Origin: Candidatus Nomurabacteria bacterium
GTDB lineage: Bacteria; Patescibacteriota; Minisyncoccia; Phycocordibacterales; UBA918
Length of the DNA: 20,788 bases
Reading direction: 5' to 3'
NCBI GenBank assembly: GCA_943359405.1
Contig: CALRHO010000005.1
Location: 1 to 20,788 of the forward strand
The notes beneath the pieces were generated by a model, which saw nothing but the letters and a program-made list of their open reading frames with translations, was not told the DNA's origin and did no database searches. This document shows positions 1-6,691 of this stretch, one piece after another. The first letter of the stretch is position 1; each line of letters begins with the position of its first letter. Position numbers and translations under genes: made by a program.

Positions 1-2
1 GG

Positions 3-1505
3 GGCATCGATGCCCCGGCGGTACCTATCGGCTCGGAGGAGGAAGGTTATAAAGTTGGTATGCAAGGTGGTCGGATTTTTTACTACGATGCCGCCAAAAA
101 CTGGTGGAGTCGATCAGGAAAGCCTGAAAACATGCCCGTCGGAGAAATTGGTGGCCCGGACAGTGAGGTCTTTTATGACTTTGGGTCAGCGTACGCTACC
201 CATCCTGTCTTTAGCGAGTTAGCACCGCACCCCAACTCTGATTCCGGCCAGTTCCTTGAGATTGGCAATTCGGTATTTATAGAATACATCAAGCAAGCAG
301 ACGGTTCGTTCACAAAGCTGCCACAACGCAATGTTGACTTTGGCGGCGGCCTCGAACGAATAGCTGCCGCTAAAGTCGGTAATCCAGATGTGTTTATGGT
401 CGACCTCCTCCACACGGTGGTTGAACAGATTGAAGCTGTTTCAGGGAAGCGCTACCAGGAAAATCTGGTCGCGTTTCGCATTATTACCGATCATATTCGC
501 GGAGCGGTATTTATGATTGGTGACGGCGTGCTCCCCGGAAACGAGCAGCAGGGCTATTTTGTGCGTCGCCTCTTACGCCGTGCAGTGCGCTTTGCTGATC
601 AGCTTGGGATTGCGCCAGGGCAATTTGCCAATCTTGCAGAGAGCGTTATCAATACCTACCAAGCACACTATCCAAACCTCACCACCGAGCACGCCAACAT
701 CATTTCAGCCATTGCGCGTGAGGAGGAGCAGTTCCGTAAGACGCTCGCTGCTGGTCTTAAACAATTTGAAAAGGTCTCACTCCAGATTCACCTCACCTCG
801 GCCACCGACGAAGGGGGCGCGCGGAAGATTGATACTAACGCCGGTGCTATGGCCAAGAAAGTCATTACTGGTGAAAAGGCCTTTGATCTTTACACCACAT
901 ATGGCTTTCCGATTGAACTTACTGAGGAGATTGCCATCGAGAAAGGGTATACCGTAGATCGTACTGGATTTTCTGCACTCATGGATGCGCACCGGGAAAA
1001 ATCACGGGCAGGAGCTGAGCAAAAGTTTAAAGGCGGCCTCGCTGATAGTTCCGAACAGGTCGTACGCCTTCACAGCGCCACTCACCTCATGTTAGCAGGC
1101 TTGCGTCGAGAGCTCGGTGACCACGTTCATCAAGCGGGGAGCAATATTACCGCCGAGCGCACCCGCTATGACTTTACGCACCCAGAAAAAGTTGAGCGGG
1201 ACGTGCTTGATCGGGTTGAAGCCTACGTCAACAATGCTATTACGCAGGGCGGGGAAGTAACTATCGAAATGCTCCCGAAATACGTGGCGCAGGCTGACCC
1301 TACCATCGAAGCCAGTTTCTGGGATCGGTATCCTGAAGACGTAAAGGTCTACACCATGAAAACTAGTGACGGCACCGTTGTATCACGCGAACTCTGTGGT
1401 GGTCCCCACGTTGGGCGACTTGAACACATTTCCGGGACGTTTAGGATTGTTAAAGAGGAGTCATCATCAGCCGGAGTACGACGCATCAAGGCAATCATTG
1501 CCTAG
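3..1505 (+). CDS. alaS: Alanyl-tRNA synthetase, C-terminal part (5' end outside window)
   Basis: Charges tRNA-Ala with alanine in the cytoplasm and edits mischarged products. The frame is open from base 3, so the ATG at 60 is internal and roughly the first hundred residues of the catalytic domain lie outside the window. Visible class II elements are the GEIGGPDSEVFYD region and motif-3-like GDGVLPGNEQQGYFVRRLLR. The editing domain shows zinc-site pieces HSATH and CGGPH (usually CGGTH) and ends with GVRRIKAIIA. Two things are missing compared with E. coli AlaRS. The beta-barrel between the tRNA-recognition and editing domains is absent, since the chain runs from SRAGAEQKFKGG almost directly to the HSATH motif. 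The C-terminal DHHA1/C-Ala domain is also absent. This compact form fits Patescibacteria. The last codons and stop lie inside the 37-bp repeat that bounds the downstream cassette. Confidence 0.96.
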   Translation, partial: GIDAPAVPIGSEEEGYKVGMQGGRIFYYDAAKNWWSRSGKPENMPVGEIGGPDSEVFYDFGSAYATHPVFSELAPHPNSDSGQFLEIGNSVFIEYIKQADGSFTKLPQRNVDFGGGLERIAAAKVGNPDVFMVDLLHTVVEQIEAVSGKRYQENLVAFRIITDHIRGAVFMIGDGVLPGNEQQGYFVRRLLRRAVRFADQLGIAPGQFANLAESVINTYQAHYPNLTTEHANIISAIAREEEQFRKTLAAGLKQFEKVSLQIHLTSATDEGGARKIDTNAGAMAKKVITGEKAFDLYTTYGFPIELTEEIAIEKGYTVDRTGFSALMDAHREKSRAGAEQKFKGGLADSSEQVVRLHSATHLMLAGLRRELGDHVHQAGSNITAERTRYDFTHPEKVERDVLDRVEAYVNNAITQGGEVTIEMLPKYVAQADPTIEASFWDRYPEDVKVYTMKTSDGTVVSRELCGGPHVGRLEHISGTFRIVKEESSSAGVRRIKAIIA

Positions 1506-1520
1506 TTTCATCATCTCGTA
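1484..1520 (+). repeat. 37-bp direct repeat, left copy (alaS 3' end)
   Basis: This stretch matches 2712-2748 base for base over 37 positions. It contains the last six alaS codons (IKAIIA), the TAG stop and 15 bases after it. Just outside and overlapping it is an 11-bp inverted repeat: arm CCGGAGTACGA at 1471-1481 and its complement TCGTACTCCGG at 1516-1526. The duplicate of a gene 3' end on the far side of a foreign-looking insert resembles the attL/attR arrangement of site-specific integration. A very long target-site duplication is the alternative. Confidence 0.9.
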
Positions 1521-1548
1521 CTCCGGAGAATGGATGTTTGTTAACTCA

Positions 1549-1571
1549 CTCCGGAGGCCGGGCCTCCGGAG
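1549..1571. repeat. Perfect 11-1-11 palindrome near cassette left end
   Basis: Arm CTCCGGAGGCC (1549-1559), one central G, and the exact reverse complement GGCCTCCGGAG (1561-1571). Each arm contains the shorter palindrome CTCCGGAG that also sits at both cassette ends. It lies just upstream of the cassette promoter. It could be a recombinase or repressor site, or form a cruciform or stem-loop when single-stranded, like recombination sites of integron cassettes; the function is inferred. Confidence 0.8.
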
Positions 1572-1578
1572 AATGTAC

Positions 1579-1608
1579 TTGACTTTTGTACCAAGCTATG
1601 CTCTTATA
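1579..1608 (+). promoter_or_regulatory. Cassette promoter (sigma-70 type)
   Basis: TTGACT at 1579-1584 and CTTATA at 1603-1608 with an 18-base spacer. It lies inside the cassette, so the gene would carry its own promoter wherever it lands. The -35 box is strong and the -10 box is moderate. Confidence 0.55.
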
Positions 1609-1618
1609 TCGAAAGGCA

Positions 1619-1676
1619 GGGAGGGTGTCCCCTCCCGCAACCAATAAGAGTGTGCGGCCTACGGGACCCCGCTCTT
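1619..1676 (+). promoter_or_regulatory. Structured 5' leader of the cassette gene
   Basis: Two hairpins lie between the promoter and the start codon. The first pairs GGGAGGG (1619-1625) with CCCTCCC (1630-1636) around a TGTC loop. The second pairs AAGA (1646-1649) and GCGG (1654-1657) with CCGC (1669-1672) and TCTT (1673-1676), leaving a four-base bulge. Neither has a T-run, so they are not terminators. They may stabilise the mRNA or control translation; no known riboswitch family was recognised. Confidence 0.5.
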
Positions 1677-1699
1677 TGACATTATGAAAGGGAAAAACC

Positions 1700-2626
1700 A
1701 TGTCCATCCTGGGCAATACTATAAACACCTTGCTCGCGTACCAGTGGTGCATCGCGATGGCGGCTATTGTACTAGCGTTTTTGCCGCTATTCTGGCCGAG
1801 AAAGCCATACCAGACGGTCACGGTAGATCACATCACGCCAGACCAATTGAAGCAGTTCAAGCGCTTCGTCGCGGATGCAGGTAACCGCGCTCTCAAGGAC
1901 TTCAACCCCAACAAGGACGGACTGCAGCGTCTCATCGAGCGCGGCGGCGAGTTCCAAGCCTATGTCGTGGCCGGGCTCGCCCGATTCACGTCCAAGCTGC
2001 CGGACTACACGCTGGCCCGTTCGATCCTCGGCGATGACTTCATCTCCGCCGACAAGATCGCCACGGCCCGGGGCCTCGTTTACACCGAGGACCAGCTCAT
2101 CGAGCTGGGGCGCAAGCTCCCGGATCAGGCAACGCTCGAGCAGCTCCGCGACAGCGGCATGATGCTCGTGGCAGGACCACCGACCGCGATGTCGCTCATC
2201 GACGTCCGCGCCGTCAAGGCCGACTTCTTCTGCTCGGTTGGACCGAAGCAGAACAACAGCGACTGGTACAACGGAGCGAACGAGCAGTTCGCCCGCACCG
2301 ACAAGGTTGAGGCGCTCTGCTGGATCGCGCTCCGCAAGGAGCCGGTCGAGAACTCGCTGTCGAAGGACTGGCCGGAACAGCAGGTGGTCGTCAAGGAGCC
2401 AATGGTCATCCCCAACGTCGCGGAAGTGGTCTGGGCGCTGACGACCTACAAGGCCGTCCGCGATATCTACCTCCTTGAGAACATCTATGTCCGCACCAAC
2501 TCCGTCGACTCGGACGGCGAACGCATGTACATCGGCCATTTCAATACTGATGGCCTCAGAGTCTCCAACTGTTGGGACTACAACCGGGGCTACGACTTGG
2601 GCGTTTCGGCGTCTCGGAAGTTCTGA
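1700..2626 (+). CDS. Unknown membrane-anchored protein carried by the cassette
   Basis: A 308-residue protein of no family I recognise. One hydrophobic segment lies near the N-terminus (about residues 10-32, through AAIVLAFLPLFW), followed by basic PRKPYQ and a long soluble part. This suggests a single-pass membrane anchor. The soluble part has a charged helical region (about 40-150) and a C-terminal region rich in W, N and D with scattered cysteines. No enzyme motif is apparent. The start is ATG at 1700, preceded by a purine-rich AAGGG, a Shine-Dalgarno-like feature that the neighbours lack; C precedes the ATG where neighbours have T. Third codon positions are strongly G/C. The high G+C, separate promoter and terminator, and flanking repeats all point to a foreign origin. 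The function is unknown. Confidence 0.8.
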   Translation: MSILGNTINTLLAYQWCIAMAAIVLAFLPLFWPRKPYQTVTVDHITPDQLKQFKRFVADAGNRALKDFNPNKDGLQRLIERGGEFQAYVVAGLARFTSKLPDYTLARSILGDDFISADKIATARGLVYTEDQLIELGRKLPDQATLEQLRDSGMMLVAGPPTAMSLIDVRAVKADFFCSVGPKQNNSDWYNGANEQFARTDKVEALCWIALRKEPVENSLSKDWPEQQVVVKEPMVIPNVAEVVWALTTYKAVRDIYLLENIYVRTNSVDSDGERMYIGHFNTDGLRVSNCWDYNRGYDLGVSASRKF

Positions 2627-2667
2627 ACCTCGAGCCCTTGAGGACTTGATCCTCTTGAATCCTTGAA

Positions 2668-2698
2668 CCCTCGCGCGTCAGCGCGGGGGCTCTTTTTT
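2668..2698 (+). terminator. Rho-independent terminator of the cassette gene
   Basis: Stem CCCTCGCGC (2668-2676) pairs with GCGCGGGGG (2681-2689) over nine base pairs with one T-G pair and a GTCA loop, followed by CTC and six T. It closes the cassette transcription unit just before the right-end CTCCGGAGAA. Confidence 0.92.
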
Positions 2699-2711
2699 CA
2701 CTCCGGAGAAC

Positions 2712-2748
2712 CATCAAGGCAATCATTGCCTAGTTTCATCATCTCGTA
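2712..2748 (+). repeat. 37-bp direct repeat, right copy
   Basis: Exact copy of 1484-1520, here without the rest of alaS. It is preceded by CTCCGGAGAAC (2701-2711), the right end of the cassette. The sequence that follows (from TGATCTATG) is probably the original flank of alaS before insertion. Confidence 0.9.
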
Positions 2749-2793
2749 TGATCTATGTCCACCATGGTAGCCACCGCGTGGCCACTGGGCTTG

Positions 2794-2799
2794 TATACT
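2794..2799 (+). promoter_or_regulatory. -10 box giving a probably leaderless transcript
   Basis: TATACT ends seven bases before the ATG at 2807, so transcription would begin at or next to the start codon. No good -35 box is visible. A short hairpin, GCCAC/GTGGC (2770-2782), and the palindrome GTGGCCAC (2778-2785) lie just upstream and could bind a regulator. Confidence 0.5.
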
Positions 2800-2806
2800 A
2801 CTAGCA

Positions 2807-4021
2807 ATGAGTCTGTTTAAATCGACACCTCCGATGACCATCGGGGCCCTCATTGATATCGGTTCTGCCAGCGTGCTCGTCTCCTATGTCGCATCACGAC
2901 CAGGGGACGCGATACCAATTATAGTCTGGTCTCACCGTGAGCATGTTCCTTTGCGCGACACGACCGACATACAACAACTAGCCAAGAATCTCAGCACCGC
3001 TTTTGTCAACGCTAGTTTACTTCTAGAAACTACGGGGCGACAGGTACTCAAACAAGCGATTCCCAATCACCCACGACCAAGCTATGTACATGTTACCGTT
3101 GCTGCACCCTGGTCGTATACGGTTACAAAAACTATTACGTACCGAGGCGATGAATCATTTGTGATTAGTAAAAACCTCATCTCTGAACTAGTTGAGACAG
3201 CTGAGCAGAAAATCTTGCGCGAACTAAAAGAGCACGAGGTACTCGCAGAACTCGGTCTCACCATTACTGCCAAATCTACTATTGCACTAACCGCAAATGG
3301 ATACCGCATCACCGGTCCGCGTGGCCAAAAGGCATCTGATCTTGCCCTTGCGCGTACCAACTCGCTTGTCCATGGCTACTTAGTGACTGCAATTGGCGAA
3401 TGTCATGAGAAACTGTTACCAAAGACAAATCTGCATACGTCTTCATTTATGCTGGCCTACTACCTCACCACCCGCGCACTGTATCCGGAACGGACCGAAT
3501 ATTGCCTCATCGATATCACTTCAGAAGCTACTGAAATTGGTTTGGTACGGGACGGGGTGCTGCAGTACTGTACCCACCTGTCGTATGGGGCATTTTCACT
3601 CGCACGAGAAATCTCAACCGCCACAAAAATCCCACTTGCCGAGGCCTATAGCCAGCTTGGAAACGAGGCCTACCAGTCCGATGAGCAAACGGCTTCACAA
3701 ATTGAGGCTTTGTATCATGCCTATGAAGCGAGAGTTGGTGAATTACTTCACGAAACTGGTGATGCACTTTCTATTCCCAAAACTATCATCCTCCATAGTA
3801 ATATTGAAACCGAGAACTTCTTTTCTGAGCGTATAAAAGAAGGTGCTCATCTCGCCACTCGCAGTGCCCACCACGTCATTCCTGTCTCGAATGATATTAT
3901 TAGTCGCTACTACACTCCTTCAAGTGCAAAGGACTTATTTACTCGCCATGATAGCGCACTCCTGATTTCAGCACAGTTTTTCCACACCACCCACAATGAA
4001 TCCGACATAGCGTGGCAATAA
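2807..4021 (+). CDS. Actin-like ATPase-fold protein (FtsA/PilM-like)
   Basis: A 404-residue protein with the layout of the FtsA/PilM branch of the actin-like superfamily. The N-terminal LIDIGSASVLVSYV (about residues 16-29) fits the first phosphate-binding segment. CLIDITSEATEIGLVRDG (from residue 233) fits the second, followed by the typical LSYGAFSLAREI helix. The third, adenosine-binding motif is degenerate, so nucleotide binding is uncertain. FtsA anchors FtsZ to the membrane; PilM scaffolds type IV pilus assembly. The gene starts 23 bases before a single-pass membrane protein gene and they probably form an operon, which suggests an envelope or secretion scaffold. No pilN, pilO or ftsZ is adjacent. 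No Shine-Dalgarno is present. The fold is fairly sure; the exact role is not. Confidence 0.65.
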   Translation: MSLFKSTPPMTIGALIDIGSASVLVSYVASRPGDAIPIIVWSHREHVPLRDTTDIQQLAKNLSTAFVNASLLLETTGRQVLKQAIPNHPRPSYVHVTVAAPWSYTVTKTITYRGDESFVISKNLISELVETAEQKILRELKEHEVLAELGLTITAKSTIALTANGYRITGPRGQKASDLALARTNSLVHGYLVTAIGECHEKLLPKTNLHTSSFMLAYYLTTRALYPERTEYCLIDITSEATEIGLVRDGVLQYCTHLSYGAFSLAREISTATKIPLAEAYSQLGNEAYQSDEQTASQIEALYHAYEARVGELLHETGDALSIPKTIILHSNIETENFFSERIKEGAHLATRSAHHVIPVSNDIISRYYTPSSAKDLFTRHDSALLISAQFFHTTHNESDIAWQ

Positions 4022-4044
4022 AAAGTTATACTGGTTAGGTTACC

Positions 4045-5367
4045 ATGGCTCAAAAGTGGAATTTGCAGGACATCCGTCCGATTGAAAACCGTCCACGACC
4101 GTCTATTCGGCCGCACGATACAATTATTACGCAGCCTCGACCACAGCTACATGACGACGTTGATGACACCGAGCCAATTACCATTGAAGATGGCAATAAG
4201 ACTCGGCGCACCCATTACATCTGGGGCGGTGTGCTTGCAACCCTCGTAGTTGTTGGCTCGTTAGTACTCAGTGTTGTCTTTGCGGAAACAACAATCACTA
4301 TCAAGCCACATGTTCGTGACCTCAATATTAACGCTCAATTTGAAGCTTTTCGTGAACGCCGCGAAGGTGCCCTCACCTACGAAATCCTCACACTTGAGAC
4401 TACTGGTGAAAAGCAGGTGAAGGCCAGCGGTGAGAAAATGGTTAAGGAGCAAGCCAAGGGTACGATTGAGATAGTGAAGACAACTCCTGGAGCGGAACGA
4501 CTAATCAAGAATACCCGTTTCAAGTCACCGGATGGATTAATTTTCCGCATCGAAGAGTCTGTGGTCGTTCCTGGGTCAGTTACGAAAGACGGAAAGGACG
4601 TACCTGGCAGTATTCGTGCTGCAGTTTTTGCTGAAACCGTTGGTGAACAATACAATCTTGCTGCTGGCACCCGCTTTACGGTCCCTGGCTTTGAGGAAAG
4701 TAAGCTCACTGACCTCTTTAAGGCAATCTACGCCACCAATCCTGAACCTTTTACAGGTGGCTTTGATGGCCCGCAGTTTATTGTGGATTCCACCGAACTT
4801 GGTACAGCCCGCCAAGAACTCCAGATCAGTTTACGTAACCAACTACTCGAACGCATCAAAAATGAGCGACCAGCTGGCTTTGTGGCTTTTGAAGGTTCTT
4901 ATGCCTTTACCTACAGCGAGCTCCCCACGGTAAATTTTGGTGATGATCTCGTCACTATTAAGGAACAGGCTGTTCTCCAGGTGCCACTCTTCAAAACCGG
5001 TGAATTTGCTGCTTTCATCGCTGAGCAGTCAATCCCAACCTATAATGAAAACCCTGTCCGCATTGAGACGTACGAGGGTATGCTCTTTAGTTACACTGAC
5101 CCCAATAAGAATGCTGCTGTCCTCGCCAACGAGCCATCACTGACATTTACTATTGTAGGACGTCCACGTATCATCTGGGAGTATGATGAGGCAAAGTTAC
5201 GGGCTGACCTGGCCGGTAAGTCAAAAACTGTTATACCGAGTATCCAGACAGCGTACAGCAGCGCTATTGAGTCCTTCACGGTCTCTATGAAGCCTTTTTA
5301 CCGACGTTCTTTCCCCGAAAATGGTAATGATATCCGTCTTATTGAGGAAGTGGCCGACACGAACTAG
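4045..5367 (+). CDS. Single-pass membrane protein, baseplate-J-like
   Basis: A 440-residue protein. A proline- and charge-rich cytoplasmic tail (1-57) is followed by one transmembrane helix (about 58-80, IWGGVLATLVVVGSLVLSVV), then a long extracytoplasmic beta-rich region. The stretch around residues 140-225 (KGTIEIVKTTPGAERLIKNT, SPDGLIFRIEESVVVPG, then GEQYNLAAGTRFTVPGF) resembles proteins annotated as baseplate-J-like in Patescibacteria. I recognise this from memory of the pattern, not from a search. It lies 23 bases after the actin-like gene with no promoter between, so the two are probably co-transcribed and may form a cytoplasm-to-surface complex. No phage structural genes are nearby, so a prophage origin is unlikely. 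No clear terminator follows. Confidence 0.6.
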   Translation: MAQKWNLQDIRPIENRPRPSIRPHDTIITQPRPQLHDDVDDTEPITIEDGNKTRRTHYIWGGVLATLVVVGSLVLSVVFAETTITIKPHVRDLNINAQFEAFRERREGALTYEILTLETTGEKQVKASGEKMVKEQAKGTIEIVKTTPGAERLIKNTRFKSPDGLIFRIEESVVVPGSVTKDGKDVPGSIRAAVFAETVGEQYNLAAGTRFTVPGFEESKLTDLFKAIYATNPEPFTGGFDGPQFIVDSTELGTARQELQISLRNQLLERIKNERPAGFVAFEGSYAFTYSELPTVNFGDDLVTIKEQAVLQVPLFKTGEFAAFIAEQSIPTYNENPVRIETYEGMLFSYTDPNKNAAVLANEPSLTFTIVGRPRIIWEYDEAKLRADLAGKSKTVIPSIQTAYSSAIESFTVSMKPFYRRSFPENGNDIRLIEEVADTN

Positions 5368-5432
5368 GTTTCAACGAAGACCAAACTACCTCCTCACATC
5401 TAACTTTTTGGTACCAGGACACAGGCGGGATA

Positions 5433-5461
5433 TTGACCACTCATAATTTCTTTGTTACACT
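5433..5461 (+). promoter_or_regulatory. Promoter of the infA-rpsI ribosomal operon
   Basis: TTGACC (5433-5438), a 17-base spacer and TACACT (5456-5461). The expected start is around 5468, leaving a leader of only about five bases before the infA ATG at 5473. Confidence 0.7.
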
Positions 5462-5472
5462 CTCCCCGTTTA

Positions 5473-5700
5473 ATGGATTTTACGGTACCTGACACAAAAG
5501 ACGACCTCGCCTACGGCGTGGTGGAAGAAGCGCTCCCAAACGCGCTATTTCGTGTCACGCTCGACGAGAGCAAGAAAGTTGTCCTCGCATACCTCGCTGG
5601 CAAAATGCGCAAGTTTCGCATTCGTGTGCTTGTGGGGGACCGCGTCGGCATGGTACTGGATCCATATGGAGGTAAGGCACGTATTACTAAGCGACTTTAA
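5473..5700 (+). CDS. infA: Translation initiation factor IF-1
   Basis: A 75-residue OB-fold protein that binds the ribosomal A site during initiation. [18 protein letters not shown] and [20 protein letters not shown] match the IF-1 core, and KARITKRL matches its end. The start chosen is the ATG at 5473, because it fits the family length and the promoter; an in-frame TTG at 5452 lies upstream, inside the promoter spacer. It is the first gene of the alpha-operon block, seven bases before rpmJ. No Shine-Dalgarno is visible. Confidence 0.95.
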   Translation: MDFTVPDTKDDLAYGVVEEALPNALFRVTLDESKKVVLAYLAGKMRKFRIRVLVGDRVGMVLDPYGGKARITKRL

Positions 5701-5707
5701 TTACGGT

Positions 5708-5824
5708 ATGAAAGTACGATCGTCAGTGAAGAAAATGGCACCCGATGACATCATCGTCAAACGACGAGGGGTTGTCTTTGTTATTAACAAAAAGAAGCCT
5801 CGCCATAAGCAGCGTCAAGGCTAA
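5708..5824 (+). CDS. rpmJ: Ribosomal protein L36 (bL36), zinc-free form
   Basis: A 38-residue protein of the large subunit. [20 protein letters not shown] and PRHKQRQG match L36 from end to end. The usual ligands of the zinc ribbon are gone: the CxxC region is replaced by APDD and the third cysteine by an NKKK stretch; only the histidine of PRH remains. It therefore belongs to the zinc-independent type. It lies between infA and rpsM, the normal alpha-operon position. Confidence 0.95.
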   Translation: MKVRSSVKKMAPDDIIVKRRGVVFVINKKKPRHKQRQG

Positions 5825-5835
5825 TCTCGTTTCCT

Positions 5836-6213
5836 ATGCGAATTTCTGGTATCACCATCCCTGACGACAAGCAGCTTGCCTACGCCCTCACCGTGGTGTA
5901 CGGCATTGGAGTCGCTCGTGCCAAGACCCTCCTTGCTGAGCTTAAAATTGATCCTACTGCCAAGGCCACCAGTCTCACTACAGACCAAGAGAACGCCGTT
6001 CGAGAGAAGGTAGAGTCATTCCGTATTGAAGGTGATCTTAAGCGCGAGGTAGCAGCCAATATCAAGCGCCTTAAAGATATTAAATCCTACCGAGGTAGCC
6101 GCCACCAAAAGCGCCTGCCCGCTCGTGGTCAGCGCACCAAGACCAACGCTCGCACCCTCAAGGGCGTGAAGAAGACGATGGGCAGTGGTCGCCGTAAGCT
6201 CGAGAAGACCTAG
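5836..6213 (+). CDS. rpsM: Ribosomal protein S13 (uS13)
   Basis: A 125-residue protein of the 30S head that contacts 16S rRNA, S19 and, via its basic tail, P-site tRNA. MRISGITIPDDKQLAYALTV and YGIGVARAKTLL form the N-terminal helix-two-turn-helix region. SYRGSRHQKRLPARGQRTKT is the signature segment. The C-terminus is basic as expected. Start ATG follows TTTCCT with no Shine-Dalgarno. It lies 11 bases after rpmJ. Confidence 0.98.
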   Translation: MRISGITIPDDKQLAYALTVVYGIGVARAKTLLAELKIDPTAKATSLTTDQENAVREKVESFRIEGDLKREVAANIKRLKDIKSYRGSRHQKRLPARGQRTKTNARTLKGVKKTMGSGRRKLEKT

Positions 6214-6244
6214 AGCTCATTTATTAGTCTAGCAATGCATTCCT

Positions 6245-6676
6245 ATGGGTAAGAAACGCATCATCAAGAAGGGAGGAGGATCAGACGTTGCCGGCACCAG
6301 TCGAGCGCTTAATACTGTACCAAAGCGCAAGCTCGCAACCGGCCGTCTCAATATCCTGGCGACCTTTAACAACACCCTTCTCACTCTTTGTGATCCGAAG
6401 GGTAACGCCGTTATGGCCGCTTCTTCTGGCGCGCTTGGTTTTAAGGGTTCTCGTAAATCTACACCGTTTGCGGCTGCCAAAGTCGGTGAAATCATCGGTG
6501 AAAAGGCTCAGCAGATGGGTATGAAGGAGGCTGAAGTATTTGTTAAGGGCGTGGGTGCTGGTCGCGAGTCAGCCCTCCGTGCCTTTGCCGGGAAGGGTAT
6601 TGGTATTAGCCGTATTACCGACATTACCCCAGTACCATTTAATGGCCCACGTCCGCCTAAGCCGCGTCGTGTCTAG
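6245..6676 (+). CDS. rpsK: Ribosomal protein S11 (uS11)
   Basis: A 143-residue protein of the 30S platform, near the mRNA exit and so the anti-Shine-Dalgarno region. ILATFNNTLLTLCDPKGNAV and SGALGFKGSRKSTPFAA match the core. GVGAGRESALRAFAGKGIGI and the end DITPVPFNGPRPPKPRRV match the conserved tail. A glycine/lysine-rich N-terminal extension of about 25 residues is normal for the family. Start ATG follows TTCCT; no Shine-Dalgarno. Confidence 0.98.
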   Translation: MGKKRIIKKGGGSDVAGTSRALNTVPKRKLATGRLNILATFNNTLLTLCDPKGNAVMAASSGALGFKGSRKSTPFAAAKVGEIIGEKAQQMGMKEAEVFVKGVGAGRESALRAFAGKGIGISRITDITPVPFNGPRPPKPRRV

Positions 6677-6691
6677 TCTTTTCCGTAGCGT

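Larger units (their letters stand above)
1521..2711 (+). mobile_element. Putative non-autonomous single-gene cassette inserted at the alaS 3' end
   Basis: The 1,191 bp between the two 37-bp repeats form a self-contained expression unit: promoter, about 90-base structured leader, one gene and terminator. Both ends carry CTCCGGAGAA (1521-1530 and 2701-2710), and a third copy is at 1564-1573. Base composition differs from the surroundings: two hand-counted 60-base lines inside the gene are about 68% G+C, against about 48% for one line of the next gene. Removing one repeat plus the insert would restore a simple alaS end joined to 2749 onward. No transposase, integrase or other mobility gene is inside, so any movement must use an enzyme supplied in trans. 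Element boundaries are inferred. Confidence 0.65.

Noticed and set aside
1787..2539. Long open frame (250 codons) on the minus strand within the cassette gene
   Set aside because: It mirrors the GC-rich plus-strand gene, has an odd composition rich in V, L, D and R, and lacks a promoter; the plus strand has promoter, membrane helix and terminator.
4045..5367. Prophage origin suggested by the baseplate-J-like region
   Set aside because: No phage structural, lysis or integrase genes are near; the protein has a membrane anchor and native composition, pointing to an envelope role.
5452..5472. Upstream TTG start for infA
   Set aside because: It would place the start in the promoter spacer and adds seven residues not typical of IF-1.
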